A stretch of DNA of 34,101 nt, taken from the NCBI GenBank assembly GCA_903873705.1, contig CAIQPK010000030.1, positions 1 through 34,101 of the forward strand, in the 5' to 3' direction. Numbering within the stretch: the first letter of the stretch is position 1; every line of letters begins with the position of its first letter. The notes below the pieces were generated by a model. It did not search any database and had not been told where the DNA came from. It saw only the letters and a list, made by a program, of their open reading frames with translations. Of this stretch, positions 6,292 to 13,702 are shown piece after piece. The position numbers and the translations under genes are program-made. This DNA comes from an uncultured Acidobacteriota bacterium (GTDB lineage Bacteria; Acidobacteriota; Terriglobia; Terriglobales; Acidobacteriaceae).

Positions 6292-7902
6292 TCAGTACGA
6301 AGTGTGCTCCACCCACTCCGAGAGGCTCACGATCGTCTCGATCTTCCGCCCCAGCAAGCCGTCGAACATCTCCCGCGTATGGATCGCGGAAAAGGGCCTG
6401 GAGATCGTCGCCGACGTTTGCTGTGCCGACAACTTCACCAGGTAAACCGGACGGTTTTCAAACTTGCCGCCATGTGTAGCTCTTTCTTCTTGCGCAGTCC
6501 ATCCCGGCAGCGGACGCCATACCATCGTCCGCCATCCATGATCGCCCATCACCACGATGATCGAAGAATCCCATTGCCCCATCTCCGTCAGCAACTCCCG
6601 CACGTGCGCCAGATAGCTGTCTGCAAGCGCAAGGTTGTCCACGTAGGTCGAAGGCCCACTCGTCAACCTCCCAGACCGCCAGTCATACACGCCGGGAGGG
6701 TGAGGCACAGGAAGATGCAGATACACAAAGTGGAGTGCACGATTGCGTATCGCCACGTCAGCCGCGGCCACGATCTTCTCATAGTCGGCAATGTGTCTCT
6801 CGGCATCCTTTCGAGCCGCGTCCTCGCTGCGCCAGGATGGCTGTATGACGTGCCGAAGCTTCGCGAAGCCGAACATGGAATTGGTCGGAATTTCCATGTT
6901 GGTACCGGTTGACGCATCGGGAACAATACCGCTTGGCAGAGCGAACCCGGACGTCCAATAACAGGAGTTCAGCACCGCTGACAGAATCCGGCAATAGGGG
7001 TTGTACCATCCCGCTACCGCAGTGTTGTAACCCGAAGCGAGAGCGTCTCTAAAGACCGTATCGTTGGCGTCGAACTCCCGCCACGTCCCAGTATCCGAAT
7101 CACGCATTGATAACTGGCCCGTGATCGAAGACCGTATAGCATCTACCTTTCGTCCGGTCAGCAACGCAGGCACAATCTTTTCGGTTCGCACGTCGTTGTC
7201 GAGAGGAAAGTCTGCTGGAATAGCGTGCGTAAACATCGTCGATTGCGCAGCAAGCGCATCGAAAGCCGGCAACCTCATACCGGGCAGGCGGCTTTCAAAA
7301 GTCTGCTCCTGCGATAGTTCATCGAAAATGATCCAGATAATGCGCCCTCGTGTTCCCGCCCCGGGCGCTTCACGCATCGCCGCCGGCGGGCGAGGCCGAT
7401 TGAAATCGCGTGCCCGCCAGCAACACCACGTCAACTGCAACAGTAACGCCGCACCGCACAAACCGATGACGGCGAATACATTCGAAACCATCGCAATCTC
7501 GCGATCGGTGCGGTCGCCCTCCGGGGGCAGCCACCGCAGCAAAAGAACCACAAAGCAGGCCGCCGCGAATCCCGTCATCGTCAGCCGCACCGCATGGGAG
7601 AGCGAAAACAGCTGCATCAACTCCAGGCTCTTCAGCAGCACCGATGGCGTAAACGCCAGTATGGCGGCCCACATTACCCCGCGCCCTCTCCCCGATACCT
7701 CGGCCAGCACCAGCACCACCGTCAGCAGTGCCCAACCGATCAGCGTATCGCCAATCGCAGGAACGAACAGGTTCTGAGCGGTGCCGCTCCAGTGATACAC
7801 ATTGATGTTCCCGAAGTTGACCAACGGTTCAGCGATCCAAAACAAGCCGATCGTCGCGAGGCCCAGCGCCGCGGCGATCGTTCTCCGCAGCGAGAGCTTC
7901 AA
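6292..7902 (-). CDS. Membrane-anchored sulfatase / alkaline-phosphatase superfamily protein
   Basis: The protein has 536 residues if started at TTG 7902, which overlaps the upstream TGA stop (TTGA) and gives the membrane-leader-like start MKLSLRRTIAAALGL. A TTG at 7917 would add five residues. There are four to five transmembrane segments in residues 1-160, then a soluble domain beginning GRIIWIIFDELSQE, whose Asp194/Glu195 occupy the first metal-ligand position of the superfamily. Near residue 453 comes VVMGDHGWRT, the second metal site (Asp-His). This layout (TM bundle plus hydrolase or phosphoglycol/phosphoethanolamine transferase-like domain) suits cell-envelope modification, with the domain outside the membrane. 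It is the last gene of a tightly packed operon with the methyltransferase (7899-9299) and the small protein (9301-9528). The substrate is unknown. Confidence 0.78.
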   Translation of the reverse strand: MKLSLRRTIAAALGLATIGLFWIAEPLVNFGNINVYHWSGTAQNLFVPAIGDTLIGWALLTVVLVLAEVSGRGRGVMWAAILAFTPSVLLKSLELMQLFSLSHAVRLTMTGFAAACFVVLLLRWLPPEGDRTDREIAMVSNVFAVIGLCGAALLLQLTWCCWRARDFNRPRPPAAMREAPGAGTRGRIIWIIFDELSQEQTFESRLPGMRLPAFDALAAQSTMFTHAIPADFPLDNDVRTEKIVPALLTGRKVDAIRSSITGQLSMRDSDTGTWREFDANDTVFRDALASGYNTAVAGWYNPYCRILSAVLNSCYWTSGFALPSGIVPDASTGTNMEIPTNSMFGFAKLRHVIQPSWRSEDAARKDAERHIADYEKIVAAADVAIRNRALHFVYLHLPVPHPPGVYDWRSGRLTSGPSTYVDNLALADSYLAHVRELLTEMGQWDSSIIVVMGDHGWRTMVWRPLPGWTAQEERATHGGKFENRPVYLVKLSAQQTSATISRPFSAIHTREMFDGLLGRKIETIVSLSEWVEHTSY

Positions 7903-9299
7903 GGCTTCACCATCCAAAAGAGAATGCGCCCGTTGCCTAGCAGCGCCTCCTTGGCCACGTTGAAGTGGGGTGCGAACGCCGCTCTCAGCGCATCCTCGGT
8001 AATGTGTTCGTAGATCGCCTCTCGACCGCGCAGCACCTCGATGTACTTCGGATCAGTCGGCGGCACCCATTCCAGGATCAGGTTTCGATTCGCAATCCGG
8101 CTGACCAGAGCCGCGATATGCTCCATCGGTATCTGCGCCGAAAGCAGCAGGTGGTGGATTACGGCCAGCATCATTACCGTGTCAAAGTGTCCTTCGCATC
8201 GACTCAAAAACGACGCGCCTTCACGGTTGTCCCACCCCGTTGCCGGCGTCGGATACGCCAGGTCGATGCACAGCGGCAGAATATCTTTCCCTGATCCCTT
8301 CAGCTGCCGGCACAGGCGATCCAGCACCTCGCTGTCCGTGTCAATCGCTACCACCGCCGCCCCTGTATCAGCGGCAATTCGCGAATACACGCCGATGTTA
8401 CAGCCCACATCCAGCAGAGTGGCTGGCTTGCACTCCTGCAAGATCTCGGCCACAAACTTTTGCTTCTCGTCATGATCGCTTCCGCTGTAGTGTCCCGCTG
8501 TATCGGAGTAGTCCGACCACGCTGACTTCCGCTGTCCCGGCGCCGCACGCTGCATCGCCGTCTTCAGATTCCGCAGCGTACGCAGCATCACCTTGCGCGT
8601 AATCTCGGCATCGGCCATCTCTCCCTTCGGCACGCCGCCACCCGGCTCCCCGCTTTTTTGAGGGAGCAGCTTTGAAAGTAGGATAGGCAATGTCACCGAT
8701 GACAGCGCAGGCTGCCGAAAGCGTCTCAGCAACGGCAGCGCGGCATAAATATCTTCAGGCTCAAATCCGTCGCGCCGCGTCTGCGCCGTTTGCAGCGGCC
8801 AACCCAGAAAGGTGTGCGCCAGCATGGGCAGAATGAACGTCCGCACAAACTGCCCATACGCCAGCCAGATCGACCGGTTAGGGTCCATGCGCTCGATCGA
8901 CAGCACATCGACAAACACCGCACGGCTGCCGTCGAAGAGCACGTTCAGCGGCGTCGCGTCTTTCAGAATCCAGCCTTCAGCGATCAGTTCGCTGCACAGA
9001 TCGAGTGTCAGGTTGGCAGCTTCCAGCCAAAGCGCCGCCGGCCACTCAGAAGGGTAGGAGATGAACGCAATCCGTGGATGCCGTAGCAGCAGGCCATCGC
9101 CACTGTTAGCGACAACCTCACTTCCTACAAGCCGCCCCTCGGCCACCAGCCTTGTCGCCAGGGGCGATTCCAGAAATTCGAGCAGGTCTTTCGCGTAACG
9201 TCCCTTGACAGACCGATATACGCTATCTTTGCGAATCTCTACACTGCCTGCGGGATCTCGGAAGGTGCGATGTGCAGAGGATTCGTGCTCCTCATCCAT
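7899..9299 (-). CDS. Two-domain SAM-dependent methyltransferase with kinase-like N-terminal motif
   Basis: This is a 466-residue protein. The C-terminal half is a class I methyltransferase: motif I LLDVGCNIGVYSRIA at 295-309, an acidic end of strand 2 (VVAIDTD, Asp320), and later FDTVMMLAVIHHLL and NLILEWVPP. The N-terminal half (1-250) includes LKDATPLNVLFDG-SRAVFVDVLSIE at about 112-136. The order Asp-x4-Asn followed by Asp resembles the catalytic loop and metal-binding Asp of phosphotransferase (APH/kinase) folds, so this half may be a degenerate kinase-like domain. Similar proteins are annotated as NoeA-like or generic methyltransferases. The start codon follows the upstream gene's TGA by one base, indicating translational coupling. 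The target, perhaps an envelope glycan or lipid given the neighbours, is inferred. Confidence 0.75.
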   Translation of the reverse strand: MDEEHESSAHRTFRDPAGSVEIRKDSVYRSVKGRYAKDLLEFLESPLATRLVAEGRLVGSEVVANSGDGLLLRHPRIAFISYPSEWPAALWLEAANLTLDLCSELIAEGWILKDATPLNVLFDGSRAVFVDVLSIERMDPNRSIWLAYGQFVRTFILPMLAHTFLGWPLQTAQTRRDGFEPEDIYAALPLLRRFRQPALSSVTLPILLSKLLPQKSGEPGGGVPKGEMADAEITRKVMLRTLRNLKTAMQRAAPGQRKSAWSDYSDTAGHYSGSDHDEKQKFVAEILQECKPATLLDVGCNIGVYSRIAADTGAAVVAIDTDSEVLDRLCRQLKGSGKDILPLCIDLAYPTPATGWDNREGASFLSRCEGHFDTVMMLAVIHHLLLSAQIPMEHIAALVSRIANRNLILEWVPPTDPKYIEVLRGREAIYEHITEDALRAAFAPHFNVAKEALLGNGRILFWMVKP

Positions 9300-9300
9300 T

Positions 9301-9528
9301 TCAGCCGGCTTCCCCGTTCGTGCCAGCCTCGGATGCTTTGGACCGGGTCATAAGCCCTTTCAGGCGCTTGCGGAAATAATACAAAATTCCCATCAATACG
9401 GAGCTGACGCCTTGAAACACCACAAGGCTCGAGCCTGGATCAACGTAAGCATAGGCCCGCTGCTCGAAGGCAAATAACAGGCAGACAGCCAGTCCGCAGC
9501 TCACAAAAAAGTATGCAAGTCTTAACAT
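9301..9528 (-). CDS. Small membrane protein with AYVDPGS motif
   Basis: This 75-residue protein starts at ATG 9528, supported by AAAGGG six bases upstream; a TTG at 9546 is less likely. A signal-anchor-like helix (MLRLAYFFVSCGLAVCLLFAF) is followed by AYAYVDPGSSLVVFQG, a second hydrophobic segment and a basic patch YYFRKRLKGL, then a polar tail. I recall the AYVDPGSG--QG motif in small proteins next to envelope methyltransferase/sulfatase loci. It is first in the three-gene minus-strand operon, with one base between its stop and the next start. It may help anchor or assemble the two enzymes; no activity can be assigned. Confidence 0.72.
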   Translation of the reverse strand: MLRLAYFFVSCGLAVCLLFAFEQRAYAYVDPGSSLVVFQGVSSVLMGILYYFRKRLKGLMTRSKASEAGTNGEAG

Positions 9529-10097
9529 TTTGGGCCCTTTCGACAAGGTAGATTCTTACCCGCTGAGACGGAGGAAGTAACCTCCAGGTTTCCACATTTT
9601 ACCCACGTATTACGACATAAGTACACCCACGTTACAAAGGGAATACATTCGCGGATAAGGCATCTATAGCTTTCAACCACTTACGAATTTACGCGGCTAA
9701 TTACATTCTCAAGCCCGAACAGCTCATCTCCGCTCCAACTAGCGGCATGCGATTTGCACTCTTTCCCGAATCGATACAGGGACTGCAAGTCAAGGTGGAG
9801 CGAGCCGCTCAAGGGTGGAGATGGTCCGCATCCCCTTTGCGTGCTGCCCACTATAGACGTCGAATCGCAAAAAAAGTCGTACAACGACTTCACTTTATTT
9901 TCTCACGATCATGCCGCAGCACGGCAACGATGCAAAGCCACCGTGGATTGACAGGGATAAGCCCCTTCGTTACTCGAGTTACACGACTGTGTGACGCAAC
10001 CAGGCGCGCCGTCCCCGCTTCGTCCGCGTATCCGGCGGCTTTGCCCCAAAGCCAGCTTTGCCGCATGATAAGAGCAGCCTCGAGAAGGAGATTGCCC
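9529..10097. other. Divergent intergenic region, no gene seen
   Basis: This 569-bp gap separates the minus-strand envelope operon from the plus-strand thioredoxin gene. It contains two related direct copies, ACCCACGTATTAC (from 9600) and ACCCACGTTAC (from about 9626), upstream of the envelope operon. It also has a hairpin AAGTCGT-ACA-ACGACTT (9874-9890) and TTGACA at 9948-9953 with a poor TACTCG 17 bp on, a possible thioredoxin promoter. Open frames here are short and have no recognisable content. Confidence 0.6.
9874..9890 (-). terminator. Orphan stem-loop, terminator-like on the minus strand
   Basis: AAGTCGT (9874-9880) pairs perfectly with ACGACTT (9884-9890). Read on the minus strand, the stem runs directly into a run of seven T. 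No minus-strand gene lies upstream of it, so either a small minus-strand RNA ends here or the structure is a relic. Confidence 0.4.
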
Positions 10098-10613
10098 ATG
10101 CCCGCATCCACCTCATCCCGATCCATCGCCACCACCTTCGGCCGTGTCCTGCTCGTCGCCGGCCTTCTGGTCGGCGCGACCGTCATCCTGCCGCACGCTG
10201 CTGCACAGGTCGCCGTCCCCGCCGTCGGCAAGCATCTCTATCCTGCCATCGATAAAGCCAGCGCCGACATCGCAGCCGCGCTCGTTGAGGCCAGGCGCAC
10301 TCACAAGCGCGTCCTGCTCGACTTCGGCGGCGACTGGTGCGGCGACTGCCAGGTCCTCGACATCTACTTCAACGAAGCTCCCAACGCGGCTCTCCTCGCG
10401 AACAACTTCATCAAGGTCAACATCAACATCGGCCGCATGGACGCCAACATCGACATCGCCAAAAAGTATGGCGTGCCCGTCCACGGCGTCCCCGCGCTCG
10501 CCGTACTCGACTCCAGGGGCAAGGTCATCATGGCGCAGGATAAAGAGTTCGCCGACATGCGCCACATGCAGTCCAGCTCCGTCACCGACTTCCTCAACAA
10601 GTGGAAAGGTTAG
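10098..10613 (+). CDS. Thioredoxin-family protein, periplasmic or membrane-anchored
   Basis: This is a 171-residue protein. ATG 10098 is preceded by AGAAGGAG (7-bp spacing). An N-terminal signal/anchor (about residues 13-35, ending AAAQ) leads to a thioredoxin fold. VLLDFGGDWCGDCQVLDIYF carries the redox CxxC as Cys-Gly-Asp-Cys; the cis-proline is in VHGVPALAVLD. The Asp between the cysteines (WCGDC rather than WCGPC) is found in thiol-disulfide proteins of the TlpA/DsbD-gamma and YbbN-like groups. The likely role is reduction or repair of disulfides, or a specialised chaperone, outside the cytoplasm. Twelve bases separate its stop from the YihY gene, so they are probably co-transcribed. Confidence 0.85.
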   Translation: MPASTSSRSIATTFGRVLLVAGLLVGATVILPHAAAQVAVPAVGKHLYPAIDKASADIAAALVEARRTHKRVLLDFGGDWCGDCQVLDIYFNEAPNAALLANNFIKVNINIGRMDANIDIAKKYGVPVHGVPALAVLDSRGKVIMAQDKEFADMRHMQSSSVTDFLNKWKG

Positions 10614-10625
10614 GCCCGGCCAAGG

Positions 10626-11615
10626 ATGCGGCGTTCCCGTCCAGCATCCCAGGGCCGCCTGCTCCGCTTCATTAAGCGGTGTAGTCCGCTCGCCCTGTTT
10701 CGCATCACGCGCAAGGCCATCTTCGCTGCGCTGGAGCATGATTGCCTCACCATCGCGCAGGCCACCGCCTACTCCGCGATGGTCGCGCTCTTTCCTGCTC
10801 TCATCGTCTCCGCTGCCATCGTCGGCCTGCTGCCGGACACGCTACCGTTTCGCTTCCAGATAGGCCTCTTCTTCGATCGCGTCCTGCCCTCGAACGTCAG
10901 CCCGTTGCTCGAAGCCTACTTCCAGGCCTCGCACAAAAGCCCGCAAACAGCTACCGCTCTCCTGGGTTCGCTCATCGTCAGCGTCACCGGCGCAGCCAGC
11001 GTCGTGGCCACCCTCATGGAAGGCTTCCGTCGAGCCCACAATCTTCCGCTCGAAGCCGCCGGCTTCTGGCGCCGCCGCCTCCGCGCCCTCATGCTGGTCC
11101 CGCTTTCACTGGTGCCGATGGCCGCCGCCAGCGCGCTCGTCGTCTTCGGACACATCCTTACCCAGTGGATGGCCGGCCAGTTCGCGCCGGAGGTTCGCAC
11201 CCCCTTCTACATCCTTGCCTTCGTCGTCCGCTGGGGCGTTGCACTGGCCGGCAGCGTCGGCATCATCGCCGTCATCTATCACCTCGGCACCGACGTCAGC
11301 CAGCACATGCGCCAGCACGTCGAGCCGCTGCTCAACTTTCGCATCGACTGGAGCTGGCGCCGCAGCCTCCCCGGTGCCACCGTCGCCACCATCATGTGGT
11401 TCATCACGACGCTCCTCTTCGGCCTCTACGTCACCCGTTACGCCAATTACACCCAGGTCTACGGATCGCTCGGTGCGGCCATCGCCCTCATGTTCTGGCT
11501 CTACATCATCGCCTTCAGTGTCCTCTGTGGCGCGGAGTTCAACGCGCAGTGGGCCGCCGCTCGTCGTCGCGGCAGCCCGCCGCCGCCACCGCAGCGCGCG
11601 CCAGAAGTCCCATAA
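10626..11615 (+). CDS. YihY/BrkB (UPF0761) family membrane protein
   Basis: This 329-residue polytopic protein has about six transmembrane segments. Family landmarks are TIAQATAYSAMVALFPALIV near residue 45, the central YHLGTDV region, and the highly typical YGSLGAAIALMFWLYIIAFSVLCGAEFNA near the C-terminus. The tail is Pro/Arg-rich (PPPPPQR). The family was once mislabelled RNase BN; its function is still open, with envelope or transport roles proposed. It follows the thioredoxin gene by 12 bp. Only weak SD-like GG pairs precede ATG 10626, so a few residues of start uncertainty remain. Confidence 0.9.
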   Translation: MRRSRPASQGRLLRFIKRCSPLALFRITRKAIFAALEHDCLTIAQATAYSAMVALFPALIVSAAIVGLLPDTLPFRFQIGLFFDRVLPSNVSPLLEAYFQASHKSPQTATALLGSLIVSVTGAASVVATLMEGFRRAHNLPLEAAGFWRRRLRALMLVPLSLVPMAAASALVVFGHILTQWMAGQFAPEVRTPFYILAFVVRWGVALAGSVGIIAVIYHLGTDVSQHMRQHVEPLLNFRIDWSWRRSLPGATVATIMWFITTLLFGLYVTRYANYTQVYGSLGAAIALMFWLYIIAFSVLCGAEFNAQWAAARRRGSPPPPPQRAPEVP

Positions 11616-11713
11616 TCGCGAATATCGTTCGTAGACAGGTAGAATGACACCCGGAGACATACCCTAGATTCGGCGGTGGGTCCAGGCCGATGGATGCAAC
11701 GAAAGGTTTTGAA

Positions 11714-13180
11714 ATGGCAATGAACGAACGCGGCGCCAGTGCACGCTCCGCAGGTCCTGCTCGACGGGCAAAAATTGTAGCTACCCTCGGCCCCGCTTCC
11801 GGCAACGAAGACATCTTCCGCCAGCTCGTCCGTGCCGGCCTCGACGTCGCACGTCTGAACTTCTCCCACGGTTCCCACGAGCAGAAGCTTGAACTCATCC
11901 AGATGGTCCGCAAGGTCGCCCGCGAAGAGAACAAGCCCATCTGCATCCTCGCCGACTTGCAAGGCCCCAAGATCCGCACCGGCCTCCTCGTCGGCCACAA
12001 GCCCATCCAGCTCGAAACCGGCCGCCGCCTCACCATTACGCCAGAGCAGATCGAAGGCACCGCCGAGCGCGTCAGCACCGTCTTCACCACGCTCGCTGAA
12101 AACCTTAAAGTAGGCGACCAGATACTGCTCTCCGACGGCCTTATCGAACTCCGTGTCGTCGACCTCCAGGGCGCCGACGTCGTCACCGAAATCATCAACG
12201 GCGGCATGCTCGGGGAGAAAAAGGGAATCAACCTCCCCGGCGTCTCCATCAAGGTCCCCTCGCTCACTGAGAAGGACGAGATCGACCTCGAGTTCGCCCT
12301 CAAGGCTGGCGTCGACACCATCGCCGTCTCCTTCGTGCAAAACGCCGACGACGTCCGCTACGTCAAGGGCCGCATCGCCTCCCTCGGCTCCAGCGCGTGG
12401 GTCATCGCCAAGCTTGAAAAGCCTCAGGCCATCGACCACCTCGACTCCATCCTCGAAGCCGCCGACGCCATCATGGTCGCCCGCGGCGACCTCGGCGTCG
12501 AAGTCCCGCCCGAAAAAGTCCCGGCCATCCAGAAACACATCATCCGCCGCGCAGCCGACTACCGCAAGCCCGTCATCACCGCCACCCAGATGCTCGAAAG
12601 CATGATCGACAACCCTCGCCCCACCCGCGCCGAAACCTCCGACGTCGCCAACGCCATCTACGATGGCACCGACGCCGTCATGCTCTCCGCCGAATCCGCC
12701 GCAGGCAAGTACCCCGTCGAGTCCGTCGCCATGATGAACAAGATCGTGCTCGAAACCGAGCAGCAGATCCGCCTCGAACCGCACCGCCCGCCCATGGGTA
12801 AACACAAAATCCTCAACATCCCCGAGACCATTTGCGAGTGCATGGCCCACTCCGCGCAGGACCTTGACCTCGCCGCCATCGCCATCTTCACCGAAACCGG
12901 CAACACCGCCCGCCTCCTCTCCAAGTACCGCCCCGACGCCCCCATCTTCGCCCTTTCCCCGGACCAGGCCGTCGTCTTCCGCACCAACCTCCTATGGGGC
13001 ACCTATCCGCTCCACTGCGAGCGCTTCCACGGCACCGACACCCTCGTAGAAATGGCCGAAACCATGCTCGAAGCCGGCGGCCACGTCGGCCCCCGCGAAG
13101 TAGTAGGCATCGTAGCCGGCACCGCCACCAAAGCCGGCGCCACCAACTTCATGCGCCTCCACCAAATCGGCGACCGGTAG
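11714..13180 (+). CDS. pyk: Pyruvate kinase
   Basis: This 488-residue protein catalyses phosphoenolpyruvate + ADP to pyruvate + ATP, the last step of glycolysis. ATG 11714 is chosen because GAAAGG lies 7 bp upstream; ATG 11690 would add eight residues. Order of motifs: RRAKIVATLGPAS, RAGLDVARLNFSHG, ADLQGPKIRTG, the B domain, the catalytic WVIAKLEKPQAIDHLDSIL with its active lysine, MVARGDLGVEVP, TATQMLESMIDNPRPTRAE, and a C-terminal domain ending in GTATKAGATNF. At the positions equivalent to rabbit Thr113/Glu117 the sequence has Leu and Lys (DLQGPKIRTG), which is the K+-independent class. It is followed 3 bp after the stop by an inserted cassette. Confidence 0.97.
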   Translation: MAMNERGASARSAGPARRAKIVATLGPASGNEDIFRQLVRAGLDVARLNFSHGSHEQKLELIQMVRKVAREENKPICILADLQGPKIRTGLLVGHKPIQLETGRRLTITPEQIEGTAERVSTVFTTLAENLKVGDQILLSDGLIELRVVDLQGADVVTEIINGGMLGEKKGINLPGVSIKVPSLTEKDEIDLEFALKAGVDTIAVSFVQNADDVRYVKGRIASLGSSAWVIAKLEKPQAIDHLDSILEAADAIMVARGDLGVEVPPEKVPAIQKHIIRRAADYRKPVITATQMLESMIDNPRPTRAETSDVANAIYDGTDAVMLSAESAAGKYPVESVAMMNKIVLETEQQIRLEPHRPPMGKHKILNIPETICECMAHSAQDLDLAAIAIFTETGNTARLLSKYRPDAPIFALSPDQAVVFRTNLLWGTYPLHCERFHGTDTLVEMAETMLEAGGHVGPREVVGIVAGTATKAGATNFMRLHQIGDR

Positions 13181-13183
13181 GAC

Positions 13184-13215
13184 GAGAGATTAGAAAATAG
13201 AGATTAGAGATTAAG
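13184..13215 (+). repeat. Left inverted repeat of the cassette
   Basis: It starts GAGAGATTAGAAAATAGAG and ends AGATTAAG. It is the reverse complement of 13669-13700 except for one position (A against T). Confidence 0.9.
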
Positions 13216-13259
13216 AACTGAATCGCTGCGGTCCAATTCCAACATGTTGGGAGGTTCCG

Positions 13260-13637
13260 TTGGGTGTTCAATCGTTTCGAGACATCATTGTCTGGCAAAG
13301 GTCAATGCAGCTTTGCAAGGCCATCTACCAACTCACGGCAAGCTTCCCACGCGACGAGCGCTTCGGTCTCACCAACCAGGTGCGCCGAGCCGCGGTCTCG
13401 ATCTCAAGCAACATCGCCGAAGGGCATGGGCGCGGCTCCGAGGCTCAGCTCATCCACTTTCTATACATTGCTCGTGGTTCAGCCTTCGAAGTGCAAACGC
13501 AACTGATGCTGGCAAGAGACCTTGATTTTTGCTCACCTGCGAGTTCCAAAATCTCTGAAAGTCTCTGCGACGAAGTGGGCCGCATGCTGAACGCGACGAT
13601 TGCCACACTCAAGGCAAAACAGCCAGTCAGAGATTGA
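13260..13637 (+). CDS. Four-helix bundle protein (S23 / 23S rRNA intervening-sequence family)
   Basis: This 125-residue protein starts at TTG 13260, with GGGAGG at 13249-13254 five bases before it. Family signatures are FRDIIVWQRSMQLCKAIYQL at the N-terminus, FPRDERFGLTNQVRRAAVSI, SSNIAEGHGRGSEAQLIHFL and ARGSAFEVQTQLMLARDL. It is all-helical and basic; relatives form pentameric barrels and bind nucleic acid. These proteins occur in IVS elements inserted into 23S rRNA genes and as stand-alone genes. Here it is the sole cargo of an inverted-repeat-bounded cassette, so it may act on the cassette's own ends or RNA. That role is inference. Confidence 0.88.
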   Translation: MGVQSFRDIIVWQRSMQLCKAIYQLTASFPRDERFGLTNQVRRAAVSISSNIAEGHGRGSEAQLIHFLYIARGSAFEVQTQLMLARDLDFCSPASSKISESLCDEVGRMLNATIATLKAKQPVRD

Positions 13638-13668
13638 CAGCATCTGCAACCTGTGGAAGACCGGTCCC

Positions 13669-13700
13669 CTTAATCTCTAATCTCTAATTTCTAATCTCTC
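13669..13700 (-). repeat. Right inverted repeat of the cassette
   Basis: It starts CTTAATCTCTAATCTCTAAT, ends TAATCTCTC and is the partner of 13184-13215. It ends 2 bp before the mutL ATG and so supplies mutL's upstream sequence, which has no Shine-Dalgarno motif. Confidence 0.9.
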
Positions 13701-13702
13701 CT

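Larger units (their letters stand above)
13184..13700. mobile_element. Four-helix-bundle gene cassette bounded by 32-bp inverted repeats
   Basis: A 517-bp unit fills the whole space between the pyk stop (13180) and the mutL ATG (13703). Its ends are inverted repeats of 32 bp (13184-13215 and 13669-13700) that differ at one base and consist of repeated GAGATTA-like units. It carries one gene (13260-13637) of the S23/four-helix-bundle family, known from intervening sequences in 23S rRNA genes and related to the Avd accessory protein of diversity-generating retroelements. No transposase is present, so it would need help in trans. No clear target-site duplication is visible. Confidence 0.6.

Noticed and set aside
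9681-9893. 70-residue minus-strand ORF in the divergent gap
   Set aside because: No ribosome-binding site, no recognisable fold, and its first codons are part of a stem-loop.
13260-13637. Avd-like protein hinting at a diversity-generating retroelement
   Set aside because: No reverse transcriptase, template repeat or variable repeat is present in the window.
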